Assembly (NCBI GenBank): GCA_013115125.1
Contig: JABANN010000039.1
Span: forward strand, 45,187 to 109,186
Length of the DNA stretch: 64,000 nucleotides
DNA from: Perkinsus olseni
Lineage: Eukaryota > Perkinsozoa > Perkinsida
Direction of reading: 5' to 3'
How positions within the stretch are numbered: position 1 is the stretch's first letter; every line of letters begins with the position of its first letter. Made by a program: the position numbers and the translations under genes. Shown in pieces: positions 1-11,676 of this stretch. The notes beneath the pieces are model-generated. The model did no database searches, was not told where the DNA came from, and worked only from the letters and a program-made list of their open reading frames with translations.

Positions 1-760
1 TAATGATGCCTCTCCCAAGCTGCTGTTCACCGGCGATGACTGTCACTTAGTTCACACTACGCAGGCGTATACATACATTATCGGCAGAGAAGATCATCTC
101 TACCGCATCCCAGGGTCCACCAGTTTCGTCCGAGACCTGCACGACAAGGAGTGCTTTCCATTGCGGCCGTGGTCCCCCGGTGATCGGCAGGTTCGTGGTA
201 TATTCTTCGCCACCAGTTGCGACGCCTCCTTCGTCTACGGCAAGACATGGGACAGTCTAATAGAAATCGATGTTGCGAATGATATAGGCCGCTACAGGAC
301 TATACAGTCTGGGTGGTTGCAGAATATCTCAGCGACGATTCTAAATGGGAGGTCTACCCTTTTCTGGCTGGATGGTGAGCATACCTGTAATGCATAAAAG
401 TGGACCCGTGGCCTTGGTGGCCTTGGTGGCCCTGGCTCCAAGGACAAGTGCACTCCCTTCCTTCAGCATCATGGAGTAGAGTTCACAACCCTCACCGTGA
501 GTAACGATGTTGGCTGGCTGAAGACCGCCTGGTCGCCTGAAGCGACGGTTTGGCAGGTGGACCTCATTTCCGAGAAGGTTCTCGCTGTGTTCGGAGAGCC
601 AGCAGAACCTTACGACATTCGCGCCAGACCGGATGGTGGTTTATGGGCAACTCTGGAGCCGTGCGGCGACGTGGGCTTGGTGGTGGAGGTCTGGAAGCCG
701 GTTTTCGAGTTCAGAGCGAACTCGCAGATCATGATGCGTCCTGCCACTCCTATCACCTAA
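1..760 (+). CDS. 3' end of an unrecognised gene, possibly beta-propeller-like
   Basis: The frame is open from base 2 to about 374 and reads as ordinary protein, including YIIGREDHLYRIPGS and SLIEIDVANDIGRY. It then meets a GT donor at 375. A second open stretch runs to a TAA at 758-760 and contains WQVDLISEKVLAVFGEP and ARPDGGLWATLE. Alternation of short beta-like segments with Gly/Asp turns resembles propeller blades, but no family motif is clear. The splice pattern between 375 and about 520 is unresolved: candidate acceptors lie near 400, 466 and 522. The 5' end is outside the window. Function unknown. Confidence 0.5.
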
Positions 761-2084
761 TGCTTACTTGAGTTTTTGTCCAATGGTTTCAGATTTCAAT
801 TGAGCCGTGTGTGTGAGTTTTAAGTCCAACGCCGAGAACCGACTTAGTCAGACTAGCACCGATGTATCTTGTTTCGAGTAGGATGAGTTAAGAAGTGTTT
901 ATTGAGCACAGAAAGTAGCGCTCAGGCAGAGGGTAGGACAGCTCTAAGATACTTTCTCTCCTCCCGGCAGGATCCGCTTCCACAGCTAGGGTGGCTGTGT
1001 ACTACTGTGTACTGTGTATAATTGAGCCGTCGTGTTGTTGTATCTTTACTTGATAGTTCGTCGAGTCTCGTATGTGAGCAGTTCATTGAAGAAATACACC
1101 TTTGGATAAGCCTGCACCCGCCATGTGGCCTGGTGAAACGGACTGAAGTCGTTACATGAGATGCTAACGCAGGCTCGATTCCTAGTCTAGTTGAAGGCTG
1201 CCATACGCAACCTACATGCAGCTGGTAGCGGCAGTCTCGCCAATGCTCCTTGCAGAAGCCTTTTTTCCTTGACGCGCCCGAACGATTCCCTTACCATATT
1301 CGCACGACGGACTCCTGGGTCTTTTGTAAATCCCGGGGATAGTGAGCCTCACTAAGTGAGTCGGTAGCAGTTCTGTGTCCCAATGAAGATTGTGGAGGGC
1401 TCAACCGGTAATTATGTGTGTGTGAGTTAATAGTTCAACGCCGGTTCCCGCTGAGTTCGATACAAGCAGTGCGGCCGCAGTATGCTCGCGCAAGGAGTTC
1501 CTCCGCATCGTTTAATGAGATCATGGACTCAGTGAGTGGAATCATGCCCCTGCAGGGCAGCGTGAATCACGGCCCGTGACTGATTGGATTCTTCGCTTAC
1601 AGTAAGGGAGACCGAGAGCTGCTATAATTATCAAGTCACCGGGAACCCTTCAACGCCTGCTGCTATCGAATCATCCGTCGTGATCCGACTGCCGTACTCA
1701 AGCACAGTTCACAAACCCTTCTGGGTGAGTAATGATCATGCTGAGTAACGTCAACGAAACATGCTGGGTATGCTACTGAAGCCGTTTTAGCCGCTGCTGC
1801 TGTTGACAAATCTGCTGAGTGAGCGAGATGCAGCAGTTCTGAAAATGTTGCTTAATTATCTACTTGTGTTGGAGTCACAAAGTGTTATTCCTCCGCACAG
1901 GGGGGAAATATGAAACAACGGTATTCTAGTAATTGAAATCAATATTCAACAGCAGCTTTGCGCCACCGTTTGAAAAGAAGTATAGAAAAGTAGAAGATAC
2001 GAGGGAACGATCCCGAGAGACTATAGAGGAAGCAGATCAATGTGTCGACAGCGGCTCGAGAGGAGTCACGAAAGACCGCAGAGG
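761..2084. other. Intergenic stretch, no supported gene
   Basis: About 1.3 kb between the plus gene ending at 760 and the minus transhydrogenase ending at 2085, so the two genes converge. No open frame of convincing composition is seen. Two related segments, near 805-840 and 1412-1450, share TGTGTGTGAGTT followed by CAACGCCG. The 1933-2133 open frame overlaps the antisense of the last transhydrogenase exon and intron and is not supported. Confidence 0.5.
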
Positions 2085-5000
2085 TCATGACGTGTCTCGC
2101 TTGAACATCGACAGCATGCGGTGGGTAACCTGAATGCACAAGAAGAATTATAACATGGGATAAAGATACATCTCTTAGCAAGGCGAGCGGCGTATCGTTC
2201 GACGCACACTTCAGGCCACGAGCAAAGGCTCACCATAAATCCTCCTCCGATGTTGATAGCTGCTATTGCAATCGCAGCCACAGCAAACACTTGCGTCGCA
2301 ACTTCTTCTGATGATACCATGAAGATTCCACCGAGGACAACCTAGGATGAAAGGTTGGAAGTGGACTATCCCTGCGGAGGTACAGAATCCCACCTGGCCT
2401 GAGATAGCGTTGGAGACTGACATGAGAGGGGTGTGGAGAGCCGGCTGCACGTTCCACACCAACATGTAGCCAACCTGTCAAAGGAGCCAAGGTCGTGCCC
2501 ATCAAGCCCTTGAAGGGGCTCGTAGACGAGGGCTTACGAAGCCGGCAAGGACGAAGACCATGAGGAGGTCGATGAAGGTCCTCGGTGCCCAGATAGCAAT
2601 GATAACGAGGATACCGGCGGACACGAGCAGCAGGAATTGGGAGGATGCCAGGATGCCGCCGCCAACAGCATTCACCTAAAAGGAGGGCGACTTGGAAAAA
2701 CATGTGCATCAACAAGGTTGTACTTGACTGACACCACCCTGTCCAGGGCTGCCCGGAGCGTCGGTCTTCTTCGGAACTGCTGGGCTTGGCTGGGGTGGTG
2801 GAGGCATCTTCAAGACCTTCCAAACAAGGATTCGGCGGCTATTGAATCGGATGCCGATTGTTCACCTGACCGTCCTTGCAGCATACTATGCTGCGCACTA
2901 TGATGTCACTCTCGGGTGACTCATTGATGTTGGCCTCGAAGAAGGATTCGAAACTACGAGCGTCTTTGGCCTGGCAACAAAGACGAGGAGTCTAAGGACC
3001 CTGAGAAAGAAGGCAGAGGATGGTACCTCTTCAGGTCCCTTGGAATGGACATGAGTAAGGAAATTGAGCATGTTGGCAGCGAACATTGTGGAGGCTTGGT
3101 CGGCCATCCGACTCGCCATATCAGTGTACCCGATGATGCGTATCTAACACCTCCATCCATGACAATAGCGGCCTGGGACGTATCTTACATTGTTCTTGTA
3201 CAGGTAAGATTCTCCCTTCTTCGTCAACTCACAGTTTCCACCACCCTCAGCGCCGAGGTCCACTATCACCGAGCCAGGCTTCATCGAATCGACCTGCACT
3301 CAGCGAATAGCATAGGTATCCAGCACCACTCCTCGAGACTGACCATGTATCCCTCGATCAAGCGAGGGCTCGGTCTACCGGGAATAGCTGCAGTAGTGAT
3401 GATGATGTCACACTCCCTGGCATGCTTATGGAAGGTTGCCTGAGCACCAACTCGTGAGGTAGCCGGGAACCAACCAGCGGCTGTCACCTTCTGAGCAGCC
3501 TTAAACGCATCGCTGCTTTCCTTAGCGTATCCTCCGCTACCAGCACCCTCCTCCTTGAAGTCAACACTGAACCATTTGCCGCCCATAGACTCCACTTGAT
3601 CCGACACGTCGCGGACCTGATGATAACACTTCTCGATCTGTCAATGCGGGACATGATCCTTCCGTACATCCCATGCCCGAACCTCGGCACCCAGAGAGAC
3701 AGCGGTCCCGATGGCAGCCAGGCCAGCAACACCAGCACCAAGGACCATCACTCGGCAAGGGGGATACTTGCCTGATCGAGAAGGTGGACGAGCGCGGCGC
3801 AGGAAGCAAGGACCTACCCGCTGCGGTGATCTCCGGTGCGAAGAACTTTTGATACTCATGGGCGGCCTCCAAGACCGCGCGGTGCCCAGCGATCTTAGCC
3901 TAAATGAAGACGCCTGCTGATCAGTTCAATCAGCGAGTGCGCGGACCTGGCTGGAGAGACAGTCGAGTTTCTGAGCGATGGTTATCCTCGGAACTGCCGT
4001 GACGTCTACCAAGTTTACACCCTCTCCGTTCGCAATCTCAATCTCCCTGCGAAGGCAAGTCCAGGTTGCCAGCAGAGGCGCCGGAACCTTACTTCTTGCC
4101 GGCATCCGTTAGTCGACCAACCCAGGATACACAATACTTGCCTCGAAGTTGATGGAGGATATCCACTGGCGGCGGGCGAATAACGAAGACCATCTGAAAG
4201 TAAGACAGACCTGCGGATGCCTTCGTCGCTGTCGATCTCGTTCCCTGACCTGTGCTTTGGCACATAGGCTGCCGGAGTCGGGGAGAACCTCACAGCCGAC
4301 AGCTTTGTAGGCCTCGTCGGAGAAGCCGGCTCCGAGACCAGCGTTGGTCTCGACGTATATGGCATAGCCCTTCTCGTATAGCTTACCACAGATACTGGGT
4401 ACCTGCCAGCAACAAGATCCAACCAGGGAGGAGGACATCCGCGACTTACCAGAGCCACTCGCTTCTCTCCGGGGTACCGGTCCTTCAACACACCAAGCTT
4501 GTAGTAAGTCTCGCGAGCCACTAACGCTTCAACGCCGGTCGTGGCATCAGTCGTGTCGGGCTCTTGCGCCGGCTCCGGTGCTCCAACTTCCTCCACCACA
4601 TCCTTTTTCCCTTCAGCAGTCAACTCGAGCAACCTACTTCAACTCTACGTGGTATGCTGTACAGAGGGAAGGCTACCTCCCGGCGAGCTCCTCCATCTTA
4701 GGCTTGGCACTGCCGAAGAACATCCTGTTGTTCTCCCGAACGAATAGAGGGTTGTCGACTCCAGAGTAGCCAGCGCCACGACCTCGCTTCATCACCACCG
4801 TCATCTTACCCTTCCACACTTCTAGTACAGGCATGCCTGAGGAACCGAACACGTTAATGCCCTCAGGTCATACAGCCACAAACTATGCCCGACACGGGAT
4901 ATCGTTCGAAGTGAAAGGAGTGAGAACACACTTCAAGGAGAGAATGCACAGAGGACTGATACCAACAGTCCGCGCGAAAAGGACCTTACCGGCAATAGGG

Positions 5001-6720
5001 CATGTGGGGTCCTCAGCAGCGGCCGGGTTCACGATGTCGTTAGCACCGACGACGATGGTGACATCTGTCTTCTCGAAGTCATCATTTATCTCATCCATCG
5101 CCAGCACTATATCGTAGGGGACTCGTGCTTCAGCCAAGAGCACCTGATGAATAGTCGTCGATCTCCCAAGAAGAAACCAGGACTCCTGAGCACATTCATA
5201 TGGCCTGGCAACCGGCCTGCCACTGGATGGATGCCAAAACGGACTCTCACACCACGGCCACGGAGAATCTCCGTAACCTGTGCTACAGCGTGCTGGGCCT
5301 TGGCAGCCGCCATACCGTAGCCGGGGACCTAGAGAAGAATGTGCAAGAGGGAGGACGGATGAGTCGACAAGGCTTACGATGATAACTTCCTTGCTCCTGT
5401 TGAGCGTCTCCGCGAGCTCTTCCAGCGCTATCTCGCGCATCTCACCCTCGACCTTCGCACCACCCGAAGATGCGCCTTCACCGAAGCCGCCAACAAGAGT
5501 GGACCACAGCGAACGGTTCATGGCCTCGCACATGATGACGGAGAGAATGGCGCCGCTGCAGCCGACGAAGGCTCCAGTAATGACCAGGAGCTTGTTAGCA
5601 AGCATAAAACCTGACGGGTTAATCGAGCTGTATCGGTTGTGAGTGGGTAGAGACCTTACCAGCGCAGACACCAGCGAATCCCGAGCCGGTGTTGAGGATG
5701 CAGATAACGACAGGCATGTCGGCTCCCCCGATGGCGATGACGAAGAGGACACCCCAGATGGAGGAGAGGGCGGCCACGAAGAGCATGTACATGAGGCCCA
5801 GGCCAGTACCGTACCTGATACGGCGCTGGATGATGATGTGGTCTACTCGGAAGCAGCTTACCCTTCATGGTTAGCAAGAACACAGAATGTTACGATCAAG
5901 GCCATAATAATCAGGGTTATGATAGTTCGAAAGGGCGGAACACGGGCCTTCGACGCAAGGTTGCCGTTGAGCTTCAAGCAACTGAGAGAGGCATCGGTTG
6001 AAGGCTCTACCGGCGGCGGAGTGATCTGGTGCCTACGCTATGATGGAGCCGAAGAAGGTGAGCATTCCGATGATCATAGAGAGGAACATCGCAATGGTCT
6101 GTATGACAACTTCTGCTGTTCTTTCGGAATCCTCGACTGAAATAGACATGAACGCTAATGCTGCGACCCGCGTCGTGCGGGGCTTACTCTGAGCCGAGCC
6201 GTTGGGGCCGAACTCGGCATTAGGGTCGAGAAAGAGGCCGAGAGCCTCGAGAGCGGAGGCGAGGCCGCCGAACGCATTCAGTAGGCCAACCATCTGCGGC
6301 ATTTGAATCATGGTCACGTGACCTGATAACGGAGTGATCCAAGGCTGAGAGAGGCAGAGATAGAGGAGTTGAAACTCACCAGCGAGCAGGATCCCTATAA
6401 TAAGCCCAGGGAAGAGGGCCACGGCAATGAGCCAGTAGCCCTCATCACACACGAATTGACTTGCCCAGGCACCGGCCACTGCGGCTGTCATACCGAGCAT
6501 ACCGTAGATGTTACCCCATCTGAACGATGAATATTAGTCCAACCCCGACAGGCCAGGGACCCTACTTGGCTGTCTCGGTCTTGGACAAACCTCTGAGAGC
6601 CATAATGAAGAGGACGGCAGAGCCTATGTATCTGCAGAGGACGAGAATGGCCCTCGTGAATAGGAGGATGGGGTGGAGCTTACACAACCTCCAGCCAGTC
6701 TTCCTGATTGAATAGGTTGC
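2085..6720 (-). CDS. NNT: NAD(P) transhydrogenase, single chain, PntB half first
   Basis: Proton-pumping transhydrogenase, which transfers hydride between NADH and NADP+ in a membrane. Reading on minus, the order is: membrane domain dIIb (about 6720-5560; [52 protein letters not shown]); NADP-binding dIII (about 5320-4690; [32 protein letters not shown]); a linker rich in Glu/Pro; NAD-binding dI (about 4560-2950; [61 protein letters not shown]); and the C-terminal membrane part dIIa (about 2700-2230; [20 protein letters not shown]). The last exon (2085-2129) follows an intron at 2130-2233 and reads [14 protein letters not shown] then stop, matching the usual PntA end. All four domains look intact. 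The B-then-A order is the protist type (Entamoeba, coccidia) and differs from animal NNT. The first exon and any targeting peptide are unresolved; the first clear exon reads [12 protein letters not shown]. Confidence 0.92.
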
Positions 6721-7365
6721 TGTCACATACTGTAGTGTTGTCGAATGTCGACATTGATGGAAGAGCTAGAGTACTATCAAGGTAACAGATCGAAAGCCCT
6801 CTCGCTCAGAGTACGTTTCAAGTACGTGAATGAACGCCTAACTACTCCGAGAAGAGCACGTCAAGAGGGCGTGAGTGAAGCACTGTCGTCGTTAGGCTAG
6901 CGACGACACATAGGTCCAGTCTGAGGGTTGCAGCACTCTCATTCCTTGTTGTTCTGGTGTCGCTCTATGACGGAATACATTTCGGGCGGATTTGGTTTTG
7001 CGAGCTATCTTAAGCGGTCGTGGAGCTGGAGCAACTGTCTGAAGTCACAATGGTCGGGAGCCGAAAGGGAATTGCACAACCTCCTGGCACGCATGCTCAT
7101 GAGGATGACTTCGTGAAACGGTCGGGGTCTGCCTCTTGCTGCTCGTCAGCGTCATCGCGCACTGCGTGACCACTGCGATCAAGATTGAAATCCAGTAGAA
7201 CGACTTATACTTCGAACTGGTCGCGATGTTTACAATCAGCGCGCCGAGGTGAGCGGGATTTCGAAGAGCACTAGAGATATGTGACATCCACAGGAAGGGA
7301 TACTCGGAAACACCACGACCACCAGTGAGAATAACACAATGAGCAGCAGCACTCATGAGGATCGG
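6721..7365. other. Stretch between transhydrogenase and kinesin, possible 5' exon
   Basis: No firm gene. A minus-strand open frame at 7045-7356 contains a hydrophobic segment, FYWISILIAVVTQCAMTL, that could be one membrane helix. It could belong to an unresolved 5' exon of the transhydrogenase or be chance. Plus-strand frames here look random. Confidence 0.3.
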
Positions 7366-10300
7366 CTATGAACTCATCATCTTCTTTCTCGGGTCTACGA
7401 TCTTCATCTCTACTGCACTCACTCTCGAACCGAAGGTCAAAGAGTTGCTGGACTCGTCGTAAGAGTTCTGAGAATAAACACACGCCACAGGGGAGAGAAA
7501 GGTTTCTAATGGTCGTACTGATGCTGGATTGATCTGCAAGAGCATCACCGTTTTAGAGTCGCCGCCGAGGCTCTCACTCAGAATGGACGTTAGCACCGAG
7601 TTCCTGACACAAACCGGTTTGCTCGCGAGAGGAGCACGAAGGGAATCACCTGTATGGCACATGTAGGTTCTTCGTTACACGCGCGCTGATGACGTCACCG
7701 AGAGCGCTGAGGGACTTGTTAATAGCGACGGCCTCCTTCTGTCGCTGACCGACCGCACCTAACGGATAGAAGGCTCCTAGAAAGCATCAACGCTTGGGTT
7801 CGTATCCATCCGAAGGAACGGTTGAATGGCAGACTTGCTCTCATCAAGGTCGCGGTGGCATTGCATCGGCTGAGTCACCGACACGGTATCAACTCACCAC
7901 TCTTTCGTAGACGCTCACTCCCCGCAAGGTCAACAAGGTTGATTTTCGACGTCAACCGATCTCGCCCGGGTGTCACGATCTCGGCTTTCAACGATACGAT
8001 CAAATGCGACCTGGACGACTGCTCGTTGACGTTGGTTGATCCGACGGCTCGCGCCTCCCAGCCTGAAGCGGCGAGTGGGTCGGTGGGGAGTGCAGCAGAA
8101 GTACACCTCTAGCGAGTATTGAATGGACATCGTCTGGCGAGAGGACGGGCAGCCATGTGAGGCCGGGAACATCACTCACGGGAACTCCATCAGAGGATGT
8201 CAGTTGTACCTATCAGAGGCAGAAGTTTGGGAGGCAGAATTGTGGATGCGCAAGAAAACTAACTGGGCTTGTGGCTCAACGGTAGAGCATCTGACTCCAG
8301 ATCAGACGGTTGTCCGTTCGAATCGGGCCAAGCTCATGAATATTTTCAAACCACATAGTTCATATCTGCGCGTAATGGTGATAAGTGATATTTAATTTTT
8401 TCAACGGCGAGAATCATTGGCGACCTCGATCGTCTAAAGCGATCTGTCAATATCAACGACCGTTGCACAACCCACCTTAGGTTTCGCAACATTCCCTGAA
8501 CTCTTCTCTTTTAGCAAGTCACGAATCTCCTCGTTGTAGATCTCCATGACCGAGGCTGTCAGTCGATAAGACCAAGCCCCCCGTCGAGCGTCGATCCCCT
8601 GACACACTGACGTCCCTGCCTCGGTGCCGTTGCCTACCACCTTGAACAACTCTTTGAAAGCTCTCTGATACATTCCAAGCTCATCTGAGGTCCCCTGAGT
8701 GACGAACAAACACCGATAGGGCAGCAGTACTCGCGCATGTGCTGAACAATCAGAAGTGTTAACGAATCCCGTCATCTTTCCTCTTTACTTGCATGGTGTG
8801 TGTCTTGCCGCTACCAGTTTGCCCATAGGCGAAGATACAGATGTTATACCCATCAAGAGCAGAGGTGATCAGCGGGTGTAGCTCCGAAAACACGTCTGCC
8901 TGACATTAGTGTCCTGCCAGTCACGGTCGAGTCGCGAGATCCGATATGTCGAGCTGACACGCTTGCACTTGTGGTTTCACCTGGTCAGCCTGGTCAGTGA
9001 ATACTTTGTCAAACTCCCATTTTTTGGCGGTTTGAAGTTCCTGGTTGAGAACCTGCACGCTGTCGACCTCCGGAAACTCGATACAACGTCCCTCTCCTCG
9101 CTCCTTCTCCAGTAGAGGCCGCACCTGAGAATCCGCTGGAAGGGATTCCACGGTTTCTCTCATACACGGACAAAGACTCTGATGTTCCCTCGCAACTCCT
9201 GCACCTTGTTATGTAACTCCCGTCTCTTCTTCGTCTCCTCAGCCAGCTTGTCCAAAAGCCGCTGCACCTACGCCCGCACGAGTACCGCCATACGCACAGC
9301 TAGTGCCAGAGCAATCCACTCAGCGTCGCTCTTCTCAATAAGGGAAGATCCCGCATAGCGGTTTCAGGCACTCACCCGGTCGTCGACCGTCGATTCCATC
9401 CTCTTTGTTCGCTCCTTCAACAAGGCATAAGACTTCCCCAACTCACTCGTGACGAGACTTTTCAATTCCTAAGCGAGACACCCCTTAGGAGATCGCTTCT
9501 CGAAGGGCGGCCGGTTCTGCGACAACCGATGCCATCCGGAAGGGTCTAGCTGCACCTGGAGGTCTGACTTAGTTCTTCGCCTGAAGTCAGCCACGATGCC
9601 CTGGTCGATCCCCAAAGTTCTGCATCCAGGGTCAGCTGTCGGCCTCTCTGAATCTCGTTTTTTTGCTTTGTCGTACAGCTGCCGGAGGGCCTGTGAACGC
9701 TGCTGTTACAAGGCAAAGTTCGTCCGCGGCAGAGGTCTAGGGCTGGCAGGGCTCATCATCCCCTCCCACTTTATACTTCTCCGTCAGTTTTCGGAGATTC
9801 TCTCTCGTCTGCTCGTCCCCAATTGCGCTGCTTGGCTGCGTCTCCGCCTGAGGAGCAGCCTTGTGCGCAGCTTGTTGTTGGTGGAGCGGCAAGGATATCT
9901 CCGGCTCCACCACATTCGCAAGACTAGGCCTCCAACAATTGCCACCAATAGAAAGCTGACTGCGCTAAACGGCTGGTCAGGGAGCTCCTAGATGGTTTCG
10001 AAACGTGTTAGTCTCCAGTGACGCATCCATAGTCCTACGCTAACTCTTGCCCTCAGTATGCCTATGCGTTATCGGCTCGCGGGCTCGGTGCGAGAGCAAG
10101 GGTCGTCAACGGACCTTCCTTGAGCTTCCTTGTCCCCCTTCCCCTTCGAGCGTCGTTTCCCCCTTGGTGTTGCGAGGGTGCGAGCCTTGTACAGGAGATG
10201 CTTGCTGGGGCTTCTGCGCTTTCCTCTCACGGTAGATTCTCTCGATTTCTAAAACCTCCTCATCCACCTTGAAGGAAAGATGTCTTCACTGAGTGAAGTT

Positions 10301-11316
10301 CAATCAAATTCAGCGGTGAGCGTATCATAGAGAGCACTGCATGGCTCTAGTCGCCTCGCATCCAAAGGGACGTACTGAGTCCCGGAAGTTGTTGCCGGTA
10401 TATATCACTCACTTCGGCTGAGTGTGATGATAAGTCGTCATTCTTTAGAGGTGGCATTTGAGCGAGCTCCTTCGGGAGCTGCGTATTCGATTCTCTGCCA
10501 TACCTGCAAGGATCGTAGCGTGGATGTGCCAAGATTCAGAATCGGGTTCGACCAGCTGAGGCATTTCTTCATCCACCCTTCCTTTCGTTTCAGCTGCGCG
10601 AGTGTCTGCCTCTGCGATACGATCTCCCGCCTGATCACCAAATATCCCTTCATGGCGACCCTCCGGTTCGCGGAAGCCGAGGCATCCAGACGACCGTATG
10701 ACGAGAAGGCAGGGGTAGGCTCAGCCTCACTTCAGGAGATTCATTTGCGTCTTCACGAGGGCCCGATTGTCGGCATTCTGAGGCGTTGTGGTTGTCGGGT
10801 TTTGCCGAAGGCTCGCCAGCTTAGAGAGTCGATGTCTACTTCGCTACTCACAGCAGGCCTACCTCCTTACGGAGGCAGCCGTTGTCTGCTCTCAACTTCT
10901 CGATAACCTCCTCTCTACTGCGCAGCCTCTTCTCGAGAGCACGGTAACTGTCGAGCATGAACTCAGCCGCGCGTCAGCCTGAGCGCTGTCTTACTGCTCC
11001 AGAATTGCCGAGGGCTCAGCTCCAGAAGCTAGCAAGAGCTCAGGGTCTTCATTGACGAGATCAGCGAACGCGGATCCTCCAGAGAAACCAAGTTCGGCTA
11101 GTAGCTGGTCGCGCGAAACGGCAGATTGGGGTGCAGGTGGCATCTGTAATTCCAGAGCTGCAACGGGTTCGACGACCTCTGGGAGTTCCACGGTCAATTG
11201 CTAGGGTTGGTAGTTCAGCGGACGAGTAACACATACCGGAGCGAAGGACGCGGCTGCTTCGGTTTCTTGATCGGGGCCGTCCCTTCGGCCTCGGCGGATG
11301 TATGGCCCGCCGGCAT
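7366..11316 (-). CDS. Kinesin with C-terminal motor (kinesin-14 type)
   Basis: Microtubule motor. The motor is C-terminal and preceded by the neck-like [15 protein letters not shown], typical of minus-end-directed kinesin-14. Motor motifs in order: P-loop [11 protein letters not shown] (about 8800-8850), [11 protein letters not shown] (about 8530), NEQSSRSH (switch I, about 8020), [16 protein letters not shown] (switch II, about 7920), [17 protein letters not shown] (about 7560) and [15 protein letters not shown]. The stop is TAG at 7366-7368. Upstream lies a charged coiled-coil-like stalk ([17 protein letters not shown], about 10930). A 47-base GT-AG intron near 10943-10989 appears to join this stalk to an acidic N-terminal part ([39 protein letters not shown]). 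Without that intron the stalk would start at an ATG at 10956-10958 and the upstream part would be a separate gene. I chose the ATG at 11316. The intron at 8210-8475 holds a tRNA gene on the other strand. Stalk exons between 9200 and 10900 are only partly resolved. Confidence 0.88.
8265..8336 (+). tRNA. tRNA-Trp (CCA)
   Basis: 72 bases fold as a full cloverleaf. The acceptor stem GGGCTTG pairs with CAAGCTC with one G-T pair, and the discriminator is A. The D arm contains GGCTCAACGGTAGAGC. The anticodon stem CTGA/TCAG encloses loop CTCCAGA, giving anticodon CCA. The T arm is GTCCG-TTCGAAT-CGGGC. No intron, and CCA is not encoded, as expected for a nuclear eukaryotic gene. It lies inside the 8210-8475 intron of the kinesin gene, on the opposite strand. 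Confidence 0.96.
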
Positions 11317-11676
11317 TCGATGATGGAGGCATTCGATATTTGAACAACAGGGTCTCCTACCATATTCGCAAGGGCTGCTTCCGAGCGCAAGTTGGCTAGA
11401 GCAGGCCAGAGACCGAGGAAGAGGTGGAATCGGTATCGCCCGAGATCACGGAACTGGGTTCTGTACCACGGATTTATCTTTATGGCTAGGGCCAGGGAGC
11501 GGATCCTGCCAGCCTGCACGGCTGGACCTGGTCCAGTGGACCGTTCGGATGCACAGGCTGGTACAGTTATGAGGGCGATAACTTGATGACTTGCCGATAA
11601 CTCACTGATGTCGAATCTACGATAGGCCACGGGCGATGATGCATGAACCCAGTGATAATCACAATAGAGTTTGAAC

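Noticed and set aside
2263-2823. 186-codon minus open frame as a separate gene
   Set aside because: It runs in another frame over true transhydrogenase exons; the frame with membrane-domain motifs is the coding one.
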